From positions 5,127,501-5,191,500 of the forward strand of contig NZ_CP034562.1 of NCBI RefSeq assembly GCF_003970675.1: a stretch of DNA of 64,000 bases, written 5' to 3'. The notes under the pieces were generated by a model. That model ran no database searches and had not been told where the DNA came from. It saw nothing but the letters and a program-made list of their open reading frames with translations. The DNA is from Flammeovirga pectinis. Its GTDB lineage: Bacteria; Bacteroidota; Bacteroidia; Cytophagales; Flammeovirgaceae. This document shows positions 18,825 through 27,402 of the stretch, in pieces. Position 1 is the first letter of the stretch. Every line of letters starts with the position of its first letter. The position numbers were made by a program, and so were the translations under genes.

Positions 18825-18902
18825 GTGATTGTCCGCGTACAGGCTTTATTTTAAAATATAGATTTTAAAAAGCTCGCTGATTCACTCAGTGGGCTTTTTT
18901 TA
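18804..18902 (+). promoter_or_regulatory. Ribosome-mediated transcription attenuator of the trp operon
   Basis: Three mutually exclusive pairings can be drawn. Arm 1 (18804-18812, CGCTCAGTT) pairs with arm 2 (18819-18827, AATTGAGTG) with two G-U pairs. Arm 2 (18822-18828, TGAGTGA) alternatively pairs perfectly with arm 3 (18882-18888, TCACTCA). Arm 3/4 forms the terminator: 18870-18880 with 18886-18896, 11 bp with two G-U pairs, followed by a T run to about 18902. A ribosome stalled on the Trp codons would cover arm 1, free arm 2 to pair with arm 3 and prevent the terminator; a ribosome reaching the stop codon, which lies inside arm 2, would let the terminator form. This is the classical attenuation logic. 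Confidence 0.88.
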
Positions 18903-18939
18903 TGTTCTAACATTACTATACTAATAGATTTTATAAAAT

Positions 18940-20346
18940 ATGTATCGATTTATCAACACACATGCAGAATTACTTGCAGATACTGTTACTCCAGTAAGTA
19001 TTTATTTAAGGGTAAGAGATAGATTTGCAAATAGCTTATTATTAGAAAGTTCTGATTATCATGGAGCAGACAACAGTTATTCATTTATTTGTTGTGAACC
19101 TGTTGCGGAATTTTCTGTTCACGATAAATTATTAAGAGTTCAATATCCTAATAAAGAAGAAAATAAAAGAGAATTATCTTCTCATGAAGAAGCTCTAACT
19201 GAGTTATCGGTATTTTCTAAATCTTTTGAATATAAGCAGAATGATAATCAAAAATTTGCCTCACATGGCTTATTTGGTTACATGACTTATGATGCAGTTC
19301 AATCTTTTGAAGAAATTGAATTTGATGCTGATAAAGTTGATACTGAAATTCCTCAGATAAGATATCAAGCATTTAGATATGTAATAGCAATTAATCATTT
19401 TAAGAATGAGTTACATATTTTTGAGCATATTCCTGAAGGAGAAAATTCTGAAAGTAAAATTGAAGAGATAAAATCTTTAATAAAGAGTAAAAACTTTCCT
19501 GCCTATCATTTTAAAAGAGAAGGTGAAGAAACTACAAACTTTACTGATTCAGAATTTTTAGAAGTTCTTAAAAAAGGGAAAGACCATTGTTTTAGAGGTG
19601 ATGTTTTTCAGATTGTACTTTCAAGAAGGTATCAACAAGATTTTCAGGGGGATGAGTTTAATGTTTATAGATCACTGCGTTCTATCAACCCATCACCTTA
19701 CTTATTTTATTTTGATTATGGTACATATAAAATCTTTGGCTCATCACCAGAGGCACAAATCATTGTAAAAGATAAACAAGCGACGATACATCCAATTGCA
19801 GGTACTTTTAAACGTACAGGTAATGATAAAAAAGATGCTGAAATAGCTCAACAATTATATGATGATCCGAAAGAAAATTCAGAACATGTAATGCTAGTTG
19901 ATTTAGCTAGAAATGATTTGAGTAGAAACGGGAATAATGTTAAAGTTGAAGTTTTTAAAGAAATTCAATATTACTCTCATTTAATTCACTTAGTATCTAA
20001 AGTAAACGGTCAATTAACAGAAGGGACCGATCCTTTAAGAGTTGTTGCTGATACTTTTCCTGCTGGTACTTTATCAGGTTCTCCAAAATACAAAGCAATG
20101 GAGTTAATTGATAAATACGAAAATGTTCGTCGTAGTTTTTATGGTGGTGCTATTGGTTTTATGAGTTTCGATGGAGATTTTAACCACGCTATAATGATTC
20201 GTTCGTTTTTAAGCTTGGATAATAAGCTTCATTACAGAGCGGGTGCAGGTGTTGTTGCTCAGTCTTCAGAAGAGAGTGAACTACAAGAAGTACACAATAA
20301 ATTGGCTGCTTTGCGTAAAGCATTGGATATGGCCGAAGGACTTTAA
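18940..20346 (+). CDS. trpE: Anthranilate synthase component I
   Basis: TrpE converts chorismate to anthranilate using ammonia supplied by TrpG. The 468-residue product has the chorismate-utilising signatures FGSSPEAQI, HPIAGTFKRTG, MLVDLARNDLSR and PAGTLSGSPKYKAMELID (from about residue 265 to 390). Near the N-terminus the stretch SLLLESSD (about 31-38) matches the LLES element of the tryptophan feedback site, so allosteric inhibition is probably retained. It is the first structural gene after the attenuator and heads the trpEGDC block. Length is typical of trpE without fused trpG. Confidence 0.96.
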   Translation: MYRFINTHAELLADTVTPVSIYLRVRDRFANSLLLESSDYHGADNSYSFICCEPVAEFSVHDKLLRVQYPNKEENKRELSSHEEALTELSVFSKSFEYKQNDNQKFASHGLFGYMTYDAVQSFEEIEFDADKVDTEIPQIRYQAFRYVIAINHFKNELHIFEHIPEGENSESKIEEIKSLIKSKNFPAYHFKREGEETTNFTDSEFLEVLKKGKDHCFRGDVFQIVLSRRYQQDFQGDEFNVYRSLRSINPSPYLFYFDYGTYKIFGSSPEAQIIVKDKQATIHPIAGTFKRTGNDKKDAEIAQQLYDDPKENSEHVMLVDLARNDLSRNGNNVKVEVFKEIQYYSHLIHLVSKVNGQLTEGTDPLRVVADTFPAGTLSGSPKYKAMELIDKYENVRRSFYGGAIGFMSFDGDFNHAIMIRSFLSLDNKLHYRAGAGVVAQSSEESELQEVHNKLAALRKALDMAEGL

Positions 20347-20379
20347 TTTAATACAGAGAAGAAAATTTAGCAGAAGGAT

Positions 20380-20946
20380 ATGAAAATTTTAGTTCTTGAT
20401 AATTACGATTCGTTTGTGTACAACTTGGTACATTACCTAAGAGAATTAGGACAAACTGTTGATATATATAGAAACGATAAAATTACTTTGAAAGAAGTAG
20501 GTAAATACGATAAAATATTACTTTCTCCAGGCCCTGGTATTCCTTCGGAAGCAGGAATAATGCCTGAGTTGTTGAAAACTTATGGAGAGACAAAAAGTAT
20601 TTTAGGGGTATGTTTAGGGCATCAAGCTATTGGAGAAGCATTTGGAGCAACATTAGAGAACAATCATCCTTTACATGGTGTTCAGGATAATGCTCAAGTA
20701 GTAACTCCAGAAGCAAAATTATTTCAAGGTATTCCAAATACTTTTAAAATTGGGCACTATCATTCTTGGGTACTTAAATCTGATAGCTTGGCTGGAACTC
20801 AATTAAAGATTACAGCTCGCGATGAAAATGGGTTTGTAATGGCTGTACAGCATAATAAGTTTGATGTGCAAGGAGTTCAATTTCATCCAGAATCTGTTTT
20901 AACAGAACACGGAATGGACATATTGAAAAATTGGGTACAAGGTTAA
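20380..20946 (+). CDS. trpG: Anthranilate synthase component II (glutamine amidotransferase)
   Basis: The 188-residue class I glutamine amidotransferase supplies ammonia to TrpE. It begins with the family motif LDNYDSFVYNLVHYL, has the oxyanion segment LLSPGPGIPSEAG, the nucleophilic cysteine in GVCLGHQAIGEAFG (about 78-91), and the catalytic His/Glu in VQFHPESVLTEHG (about 167-179). It lies 33 bp after trpE and 16 bp before trpD, so the assignment to tryptophan rather than p-aminobenzoate synthesis is supported, although such subunits may serve both. Confidence 0.95.
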   Translation: MKILVLDNYDSFVYNLVHYLRELGQTVDIYRNDKITLKEVGKYDKILLSPGPGIPSEAGIMPELLKTYGETKSILGVCLGHQAIGEAFGATLENNHPLHGVQDNAQVVTPEAKLFQGIPNTFKIGHYHSWVLKSDSLAGTQLKITARDENGFVMAVQHNKFDVQGVQFHPESVLTEHGMDILKNWVQG

Positions 20947-20962
20947 TCTTATAATAATTACC

Positions 20963-21949
20963 ATGAAAAAGATACTAAACAGACTTTTTGAATACGGGTC
21001 ATTATCTGAACAAGAAGCTAAAGCGACACTAACAAAATTGGCTCAAGGAGATTTTAATCCAAGTCAGATAGCAGCATTTCTTACAGTATACTCTATGCGA
21101 AGTATTACGGTAGAAGAGTTAACAGGATTTAGAGATGCAATGTTAGAATTGTGTTTAAGAATAGATTTAGACGACTTCGACGCAATGGACCTTTGTGGTA
21201 CGGGTGGAGACGGTCAGGATACATTTAATATATCAACATTATCTTCTTTTATTGTTGCCGGAGCAGGTCAAAATGTAGCTAAGCACGGTAATAATGGAGT
21301 ATCTTCTGTATGTGGTTCATCTAATTTGATGGCACACTTTGGGTATGATTTTACAAATGACGTTGATACGTTAAGAAGAAATTTAGAAGAGGCAGGGATA
21401 TGTTTTATTCATGCTCCATTGTTCCATCCAGCAATGAAAAATGTGGCACCAATTCGTAGAGAATTAGGAGTTAAAACGTTTTTTAATATGCTAGGACCTA
21501 TGGTAAATCCATCTTTTCCAAATAAGCAGATTGTAGGTGTATTTAGTTTAGAAATTGCACGTTTGTATGGGTATTTATATCAACAGACAGAGAAAAAATT
21601 TGCAATACTACATTCATTAGATGTATATGACGAAATATCGTTAACATCACCTTTTAAGATTATAACAAAGGAAAGTGAGCGGTTATTAAAACCAGAAGAC
21701 TTAGGATTACATTATCAAACTAAAGAATCTTTATTTGGAGGAGGTACTATTGCAGAATCAGCAAAAATATTTACTGATGTGTTAGAAAATAAAGGTACAC
21801 TTCCTCAGCAAGAAGCTGTTCTAGCAAATGCAGGTGTGGCAATTGCAACAGGTAAAGGTTTAGCCTTTCAAGAAGGTGTAGCTCAAGCAAGAGAATCTTT
21901 AGAATCTGGAGCAGCATTAAATGCATTTAAAAAATTAATTAATTCTTAA
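20963..21949 (+). CDS. trpD: Anthranilate phosphoribosyltransferase
   Basis: TrpD joins anthranilate and PRPP to phosphoribosylanthranilate. The 328-residue product has the N-terminal helical region and the glycine-rich PRPP/anthranilate signature DLCGTGGDGQDTFNIST (about 73-89), followed by AKHGNNGVSSVCGSSN and the RRELGVKTFFNMLGPMVNP region (about 167-185), all diagnostic. It lies between trpG (16 bp) and trpC (15 bp). Length is normal and there is no fusion. Confidence 0.96.
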   Translation: MKKILNRLFEYGSLSEQEAKATLTKLAQGDFNPSQIAAFLTVYSMRSITVEELTGFRDAMLELCLRIDLDDFDAMDLCGTGGDGQDTFNISTLSSFIVAGAGQNVAKHGNNGVSSVCGSSNLMAHFGYDFTNDVDTLRRNLEEAGICFIHAPLFHPAMKNVAPIRRELGVKTFFNMLGPMVNPSFPNKQIVGVFSLEIARLYGYLYQQTEKKFAILHSLDVYDEISLTSPFKIITKESERLLKPEDLGLHYQTKESLFGGGTIAESAKIFTDVLENKGTLPQQEAVLANAGVAIATGKGLAFQEGVAQARESLESGAALNAFKKLINS

Positions 21950-21964
21950 AGAATATCTATTGAT

Positions 21965-22747
21965 ATGACAATTTTAGATAAAATAGTTGCACATAAAAAG
22001 ATTGAAGTAGCAGCAAGAAAAGAAATAGTATCTCTTGCAGACCTTCAAGCTAGACCTTTGTTTGACAAAGAACCTGTATCTGCCAAAGCATGGATTGCTA
22101 GTCCTAATAAATCTGGAATTATTGCTGAGTTTAAAAGACAGTCTCCGTCTAAAGGATTAATTAATGGTACTGCAAAAGTTTCTGATGTAGCAGAAGGCTA
22201 TTTTAAAGCAGGTGTTTCTGCAATGTCTGTTCTTACAGATCAAGAATTTTTTGGAGGAACCGTAGACGATCTATTGGCTGCAAGGTCAGTATCTCCTGTT
22301 CCTATTATTCGTAAAGATTTTATTGTAGATGAATATCAAATTGTTGAGGCAAAATCAATAGGTGCTGATTTTATTCTTTTGATAGCCTCTTGCTTAACAC
22401 CAGAAGAAAGTAAAAAATATGCAGAGGTTGCAAGAAACTTAGGAATGCAAATTTTACTAGAGGTACATAACCAAGAAGAATTAGAAGCTCACGTTTGTGA
22501 TAAAATGGATTTAATTGGGGTAAATAACCGTAATCTTAAAACATTTGAGGTAAGTATTGAAAATTCTAAGATTCTTGCGGAACTAATTCCGAACGAATTC
22601 GTAAAAGTTTCTGAAAGCGGAATTAGTAATATCGAAAATATAAAGGAGCTAAAGAAGTATGGTTATAAGGGCTTTTTAATAGGTGAAAACTTTATGAAGA
22701 CAAATAATCCATCTAAAGCTGCTAAAGAATTTATAAGTCAATTATAA
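21965..22747 (+). CDS. trpC: Indole-3-glycerol phosphate synthase
   Basis: TrpC closes the indole ring by decarboxylating carboxyphenylamino-deoxyribulose phosphate. The 260-residue TIM-barrel protein has GIIAEFKRQSPSKG (about 50-63, catalytic Lys), PIIRKDFIVDEYQI (about 117-130), LLEVHNQEEL, GVNNRNLKTFEV (about 184-195) and the phosphate-binding VSESGISNIENI and GFLIGENFM. It is the last gene of the trpEGDC block; the next trp gene in the same direction, trpF, begins 476 bp downstream after an opposite-strand gene whose stop codon abuts that of trpC. Confidence 0.96.
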   Translation: MTILDKIVAHKKIEVAARKEIVSLADLQARPLFDKEPVSAKAWIASPNKSGIIAEFKRQSPSKGLINGTAKVSDVAEGYFKAGVSAMSVLTDQEFFGGTVDDLLAARSVSPVPIIRKDFIVDEYQIVEAKSIGADFILLIASCLTPEESKKYAEVARNLGMQILLEVHNQEELEAHVCDKMDLIGVNNRNLKTFEVSIENSKILAELIPNEFVKVSESGISNIENIKELKKYGYKGFLIGENFMKTNNPSKAAKEFISQL

Positions 22748-23140
22748 TTAAAATAGACGCTTTTTATTAGCGTGGAATTTGATTCTATTAGATTGAGGAT
22801 AGTAGTCTATTGTTCTATAATAATTGTCTTTAGAGCCTGGAATCAGAAATTTCCCTAATACTTTTATATCATTTAGTTTGATGTAAACTTCAGAAGGGCT
22901 GTTTTCATTTCCATAAACAGTAACTCTTCCAGATTTATGACTTATGTCTATGGAATCAGCTTTTATTTCAATCCCAGGATCAATAAAATAGGCATTTCCT
23001 CTAAGGCAGAGTAATCGTTTATCCTGATTTATAAAAGCACTATCAGCACTATATTCAAGAGATCTTTCTCTATCGTAAAACTGCTGATTACAACCTATAG
23101 ATAAGGTTGCTAATAAAATAAGAGGTATCAATTGTCTCAT
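22748..23140 (-). CDS. LptA/OstA-like putative lipoprotein on the opposite strand within the trp operon
   Basis: The 130-residue product has a lipoprotein signal (LLATLSIGC, Cys at 17). The mature part has alternating short strands such as SLEYSADSAFINQDKRLLCL, ALRGNAYF-like LRGNAYFIDPGIEIKADSI and DISHKSGRVTVYG, which is the pattern of the OstA/LptA-like beta-jellyroll involved in lipopolysaccharide transport. The similarity is from pattern only, so the name is tentative. It lies antisense to the trp operon: its stop codon abuts the trpC stop, and its start is followed by a perfect inverted repeat before trpF. Read-through from trpC into trpF would make RNA antisense to it. Confidence 0.55.
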   Translation of the reverse strand: MRQLIPLILLATLSIGCNQQFYDRERSLEYSADSAFINQDKRLLCLRGNAYFIDPGIEIKADSIDISHKSGRVTVYGNENSPSEVYIKLNDIKVLGKFLIPGSKDNYYRTIDYYPQSNRIKFHANKKRLF

Positions 23141-23185
23141 ACTATAATAAATCTGTAGGTATCAAATATACAGATTTATTATAGT
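23141..23185. repeat. Perfect 17-bp inverted repeat between the lipoprotein gene and trpF
   Basis: The arms ACTATAATAAATCTGTA (23141-23157) and its exact complement (23169-23185) flank an 11-bp loop. It begins one base from the lipoprotein ATG. A TATATTTG element (minus strand, 23170-23163) that fits the Bacteroidota -7 box overlaps the loop, so the repeat could be an operator for the lipoprotein promoter or a hairpin stopping trpC read-through. There is no T tract. Confidence 0.5.
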
Positions 23186-23223
23186 TGAAGTCTAATTACC
23201 GGAGTAACTGTTTTAATTGATAT

Positions 23224-23892
23224 ATGATGAGTAGTATAAAAGATGATGTTTCTATAATTGATTGGAAAGTATGTGGAATGCGTAATCGGGAAAATATTTA
23301 TGATATTTTGAAATTATCTCCTGATTATATGGGTTTTATAATGTACCCACCGTCAAGTAGATTTATAGAAAATGAAGATGTTTCTTTTTTAGAGACAAAG
23401 TGGGACGTTCCAACTAAACGAGTGGGTGTATTTGTAAATGAAGAAATAGAAACAATACTCTCACAAAGTAAGAAATATCATTTTGATACGATACAGTTAC
23501 ATGGAAGCGAAACACCTGAAATATGTAGAATACTTAAAGATGCAGGGTATGAGATTTTTAAAGTCTTTGGTATTAAAGATGAATTCGATTTTTCAACTTT
23601 GAAATCTTACGAACCCTATGTAGATGCATTTTTGTTCGATACTAAAAGTTCAAAACATGGAGGGACAGGAAAAACATTTGATTGGGGAGTTTTAAAACAA
23701 TATTCTTCCACAAAGCCATTTATTTTAAGTGGGGGAGTTTCTTTAAAAAATATAAAAGAGCTTACCATTTTAGATCATTTACCTTTTAAAGGGATAGATG
23801 TAAATAGTAAGTTTGAAATTGAGCCGGCAATGAAAGATATTGCAATGGTTACAGAATTAAGCGATTGGGTGAAATCCATCAACAAAAAATAA
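23224..23892 (+). CDS. trpF: Phosphoribosylanthranilate isomerase
   Basis: TrpF isomerises phosphoribosylanthranilate in the third step of tryptophan synthesis. The 222-residue TIM-barrel protein has the catalytic [10 protein letters not shown] near residues 15-24 (Cys), [27 protein letters not shown], the catalytic Asp region [20 protein letters not shown] (about 139-158) and [12 protein letters not shown]. The start at 23224 gives about ten residues more than the shortest relatives; a start two codons inward cannot be excluded. It is followed by trpB only 8 bp after its stop codon, forming a trpF-trpB pair. Confidence 0.95.
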   Translation: MMSSIKDDVSIIDWKVCGMRNRENIYDILKLSPDYMGFIMYPPSSRFIENEDVSFLETKWDVPTKRVGVFVNEEIETILSQSKKYHFDTIQLHGSETPEICRILKDAGYEIFKVFGIKDEFDFSTLKSYEPYVDAFLFDTKSSKHGGTGKTFDWGVLKQYSSTKPFILSGGVSLKNIKELTILDHLPFKGIDVNSKFEIEPAMKDIAMVTELSDWVKSINKK

Positions 23893-23900
23893 TTAGACAA

Positions 23901-25085
23901 ATGACTTACCAAGAACCAGATCAGAATGGCTATTATGGCCAATTTGGAGGAGCATATATTCCAGAAATGCTTTACCCAAATGTAAAAGAATTAAAGGATA
24001 ATTATGAGGCAATGATTGCCGACCCAAAGTTTAAAGAGGAATTCGATGGATTATTAAAAGACTATGTTGGTCGTCCAACTCCTCTTTATTTCGCAAAGAA
24101 GTTATCTGATAAATATGGTGCAAAGATTTACCTTAAAAGAGAAGATCTTAACCATACAGGAGCACACAAGATAAATAATACAATTGGTCAGATTTTATTG
24201 GCTAAACGTTTAAATAAAAAGAAAATTATTGCAGAAACAGGTGCTGGCCAACATGGTGTGGCTACGGCAACAGTTTGTGCTTTAATGAATATGGAATGTA
24301 TTGTTTACATGGGGGAAATTGACATTGCACGTCAGAAGCCAAATGTTGAACGTATGCGTTTATTAGGTGCTACAGTTATTCCGGCAACTAGTGGTTCTAA
24401 AACATTAAAAGATGCAACCAATGAGGCTATGCGTCATTGGATAAATAACCCATCTGATACACATTATATTATTGGGTCTGTAGTGGGACCTCATCCTTAC
24501 CCAAATATGGTTGCTAAATTCCAATCTGTAATTAGTGAGGAAATGAAATGGCAATTAAAAGAAAAAGAAGGAAAAGAAAATCCTGATTATGTAATTGCTT
24601 GTGTAGGTGGAGGAAGTAATGCAGCAGGTGCATTTTTCCATTATTTAGATGAGTTAGATGTAAATTTAATAGCGGTAGAAGCTGCTGGTTTAGGCGTTGA
24701 ATCTGGTGAGTCTGCAGCAACAACAGCATTAGGAACACCGGGTGTATTGCATGGTAGTAAAACTATTCTAATGCAAACAGAAGACGGACAGGTAGTTGAA
24801 CCTTATTCTATATCTGCTGGTTTAGATTACCCAGGAATTGGACCTATTCATGCTTATTTATATGAGTCTGGAAGGGCACAGTTTAAATATGTTACAGATG
24901 AGGAAGCAATGGAAGCTGGTGTTGAATTGAGTAGATCTGAAGGTATTATTCCTGCAGTAGAATCAGCTCATGCATTTGCAGCTTTAGGTAAAATGGATTT
25001 TAAACCTGAAGATGTAGTTGTTGTAAACTTATCTGGAAGAGGAGATAAAGATTTAGAAACTTATATGAAATACGGTAAGTATTAA
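23901..25085 (+). CDS. trpB: Tryptophan synthase beta subunit
   Basis: TrpB condenses indole and serine to tryptophan with PLP. From ATG at 23901 the product has 394 residues, the usual length, and begins with the family N-terminus ([14 protein letters not shown]). The PLP lysine is in [14 protein letters not shown] (about 78-91), [11 protein letters not shown] follows, the phosphate loop is [12 protein letters not shown] (about 224-235), and [12 protein letters not shown] closes the domain. An upstream in-frame ATG at 23865 overlaps trpF by 28 bp and adds residues absent from relatives, so I prefer 23901. trpA does not follow; a terminator ends the operon. This is the TrpB1 type that normally needs TrpA. 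Confidence 0.95.
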   Translation: MTYQEPDQNGYYGQFGGAYIPEMLYPNVKELKDNYEAMIADPKFKEEFDGLLKDYVGRPTPLYFAKKLSDKYGAKIYLKREDLNHTGAHKINNTIGQILLAKRLNKKKIIAETGAGQHGVATATVCALMNMECIVYMGEIDIARQKPNVERMRLLGATVIPATSGSKTLKDATNEAMRHWINNPSDTHYIIGSVVGPHPYPNMVAKFQSVISEEMKWQLKEKEGKENPDYVIACVGGGSNAAGAFFHYLDELDVNLIAVEAAGLGVESGESAATTALGTPGVLHGSKTILMQTEDGQVVEPYSISAGLDYPGIGPIHAYLYESGRAQFKYVTDEEAMEAGVELSRSEGIIPAVESAHAFAALGKMDFKPEDVVVVNLSGRGDKDLETYMKYGKY

Positions 25086-25110
25086 TTAATATCAATTTGG
25101 TAGTAATAAG

Positions 25111-25142
25111 TAGCTAGTAATGAATAATTACTAGCTATTTTT
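25111..25142 (+). terminator. Terminator of the trp operon
   Basis: A perfect 11-bp stem (25111-25121 with 25127-25137), 5-nt loop, followed by a short T tract, 25 bp after the trpB stop codon. Confidence 0.75.
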
Positions 25143-25201
25143 ATGATCTTTTTAAAATACGTTTATTTAATTCTTGTCTAATTTTAAAATATTCAATTAA
25201 A

Positions 25202-25600
25202 ATGAAAATATACTTTTCAGGAGCAATAAGAGGAGGGCGTGAAGACGCAGAATTATATGCGGAAATTATAACACACCTACAGCAATATGGTGATGTATTA
25301 ACCGAACATATTGGACAGATGGATTTACAAGAGAAAATGATTACTGATAAAGAAATTCATGATCAAGATCTTAATTGGCTGATAGAATCAGATATTATTA
25401 TTGCAGAGGTGACGGTGCCTTCTTTAGGAGTTGGGTATGAATTAGGACGTGGAGTTGAAATGAAAAAGCCAACCTTTTGTTTTCATAGATCAGAAAAAAC
25501 ATCTGCAATGGTTTCTGGATGTCCTGATATAAAAACGTTTAAGTACAATTCTCTTTTAGACCTTAAGGTTTTTTTAGATGAAATTTTCCAAAAATTATAG
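25202..25600 (+). CDS. DNPH1/Rcl-like 2'-deoxynucleoside 5'-phosphate N-hydrolase
   Basis: The 132-residue product is strikingly similar in pattern to human DNPH1 (Rcl), which hydrolyses the N-glycosidic bond of deoxynucleoside monophosphates and cleans the pool of modified nucleotides. The N-terminal YFSGAIRGGREDAELY (about 4-19), the VLTEHIG element (about 35-41), IHDQDLNWLIESDIIIAEV (about 59-77) and SLGVGYELGRGVE (about 80-92, with the catalytic Glu) are all conserved. It belongs to the nucleoside 2-deoxyribosyltransferase superfamily. It is monocistronic, downstream of the trp terminator. Confidence 0.85.
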   Translation: MKIYFSGAIRGGREDAELYAEIITHLQQYGDVLTEHIGQMDLQEKMITDKEIHDQDLNWLIESDIIIAEVTVPSLGVGYELGRGVEMKKPTFCFHRSEKTSAMVSGCPDIKTFKYNSLLDLKVFLDEIFQKL

Positions 25601-25743
25601 AATTAACTTTCCTATTTACATGAAATAATCTTTTCTGTACTATATTCTTACGTGAAATGTGATTTTTTGGAGTTTTACAGGTATCTATTTTATTTGTTTA
25701 TTAAGTTGTTAATAACATTGTATTTACTGTGAGACCAAAGGCT

Positions 25744-26892
25744 ATGAAAAATAATTCAATTAACAATCAAAAGGCACTAAATGATCCAAATAGTGACCTT
25801 TCTAACGATGAACAATCATATTTTCACTTATATGATACATCTCCAGATATGTTTTTATCATTAAATGTTCATGATAAAACCGTTAAGTTTTGTAATCAGA
25901 CTTTTTCTGAAAGAATGAACTATTCTAAGAGTCAGATTATTGGGTCTCCTGTTTTTAAATTTTTTCACCCTGATTCTTTTGGTATCATACAGGAGAAATT
26001 TAAAGAGTTTATGAGAACAGGTATTTTAAAGAATGTAGAACTTAAGCTATTAACCAAAGATGAAAAAGTTATAGATGTTCTTTTAAATACAAAAGCAGTA
26101 AAAGATGAGAAAGGAAATGTTTTGTATAGTAACTCATGTTTTAGGGATATATCAGAACTTATTGAATTAAGAAAAGAATTATCTCAAAAAAATCATGAGT
26201 TAGAAGAAAAGGTTATTGAGCGTACGCAAGAATTAGAACATTTTGTTTACGCAGCATCTCATGATTTACAGGAACCTCTTAGAAATATGTCTAATTGTAT
26301 AGATGTATTACAAAGTAATTATCAAGATCAATTAGATACTACAGGGAAACAATTTGTAAAATATATTTCTGCATCTGCTCAAAGAATGTCTAATTTGATT
26401 ACAGGAATTTTAGATTTTTCTAAGACAGGAAAGGAGAATGAAGTAACTACTATTGATATTGCTGATGTGATTGATGAAATTAGATCAGATCTTTCACTAT
26501 TACTTAAAGAAACTTCAACTGTATTTAATGTTAATAATGATATGTCCGTTATTAAAGGGTATAGAATGGAAGTTAGGTTATTATTCCAAAACTTAATTAG
26601 CAATGCAATTAAGTTTAGAAAAAAGAATGAACAACTTACAATATCAATTAATTTATCAGTTAATGAGGATGGTAAGAAAGTCTTTTCAATAGGAGACAAT
26701 GGGATTGGTATAAAAGAAGAATATTTTAAAAGAATATTTCAGATTTTTAAAAGATTACATAACAGAGAAGATTTTGAAGGAACTGGAATAGGTTTAGCAC
26801 ATTGTCAGAAAATTGTTAAGCTCCATGGAGGAGATATATGGGTTGAATCTATCTATGGAGAAGGTTCAATTTTCTATTTTACGTTGAATTAA
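25744..26892 (+). CDS. PAS-domain sensor histidine kinase
   Basis: From ATG at 25744 the product has 382 residues, with no membrane helix, so it should be a cytosolic sensor. A PAS domain (about residues 28-140; FHLYDTSPDMFLSLNVHD, then FFHPDSFG and YSNSCFRDISE) is followed by a short coiled coil, the HisKA dimerisation box with the phospho-accepting His in AASHDLQEPLRNMS (about 173-186), and an ATPase domain with N box NLISNAIKF, G1 IGDNGIGI and G2 EGTGIGLAHC. A GTG at 25729 would add five residues; ATG is preferred. No response regulator gene adjoins it, so its partner is unknown. Confidence 0.9.
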   Translation: MKNNSINNQKALNDPNSDLSNDEQSYFHLYDTSPDMFLSLNVHDKTVKFCNQTFSERMNYSKSQIIGSPVFKFFHPDSFGIIQEKFKEFMRTGILKNVELKLLTKDEKVIDVLLNTKAVKDEKGNVLYSNSCFRDISELIELRKELSQKNHELEEKVIERTQELEHFVYAASHDLQEPLRNMSNCIDVLQSNYQDQLDTTGKQFVKYISASAQRMSNLITGILDFSKTGKENEVTTIDIADVIDEIRSDLSLLLKETSTVFNVNNDMSVIKGYRMEVRLLFQNLISNAIKFRKKNEQLTISINLSVNEDGKKVFSIGDNGIGIKEEYFKRIFQIFKRLHNREDFEGTGIGLAHCQKIVKLHGGDIWVESIYGEGSIFYFTLN

Positions 26893-26931
26893 AAAAAGCT
26901 CTTGGAAAGAAATTACCACCAAGAGCTTTTT
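26893..26931. terminator. Bidirectional terminator
   Basis: A perfect 13-bp stem (26893-26905 with 26919-26931) has A-tract and T-tract flanks and separates the histidine kinase from the convergent NTF2-like gene. Confidence 0.85.
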
Positions 26932-26934
26932 TAA

Positions 26935-27402
26935 TTATTTTGATTTATTGAACATATAACGATCAATTTTCCATTCACCGTCAATCTTCTTTAGAATAAA
27001 TAATTCTCTATTAGCTTCTTCAACTGTTTGGCCATTAGCATGAATCAACGTTTTACCTTTAGATTGTGTTCTAGCAAAGGCATAATCATCTCTAATTACA
27101 ATTTCCTCAATATCGAATTCAACAGTTAATTGAATCATTTTAAAAACATTGTCGTAAGCAATAGAAAGTTGGTCGCTTCCAGTTGCAGTAGGGAATGTTG
27201 TAGGATAAAAAATACCTTCTTTAGAGTAAAGCGCAACTATAGTTTGAGTATCACCAGCATTTAATGCTTTTTCATACCCTTTAAGTAGTTTTGTTACTGC
27301 GGCCTTTTCGTTAGTAACAGGCTTAGTGTTATCTGCAATAATTGTTGTTTGTGACATAATGATAAATGTTACGGTTATAAATAATGATTTAATAATTTCC
27401 AT
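26935..27402 (-). CDS. Exported SnoaL/DUF4440-type NTF2-like protein
   Basis: The 155-residue product has a signal peptide (hydrophobic SLFITVTFIIMSQTTIIA, cleavage near residue 24) and then one NTF2-like cone domain: VTKLLKGYEKALNAGDTQTI, FYPTTFP, AYDNVFKMI, AFARTQSKGKT and WKIDRYMFNK. Such proteins often are steroid-isomerase-like fold enzymes or binding proteins; no catalytic residues can be assigned. It is encoded alone, leftward, between two terminators. The 185 bp upstream (27403-27587) hold only the Crp-gene terminator. Confidence 0.75.
   Translation of the reverse strand: MEIIKSLFITVTFIIMSQTTIIADNTKPVTNEKAAVTKLLKGYEKALNAGDTQTIVALYSKEGIFYPTTFPTATGSDQLSIAYDNVFKMIQLTVEFDIEEIVIRDDYAFARTQSKGKTLIHANGQTVEEANRELFILKKIDGEWKIDRYMFNKSK

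Noticed and set aside
23865-23900. trpB start at 23865 overlapping trpF
   Set aside because: The added residues come from the trpF 3' end read in another frame, and the family N-terminus begins at 23901.
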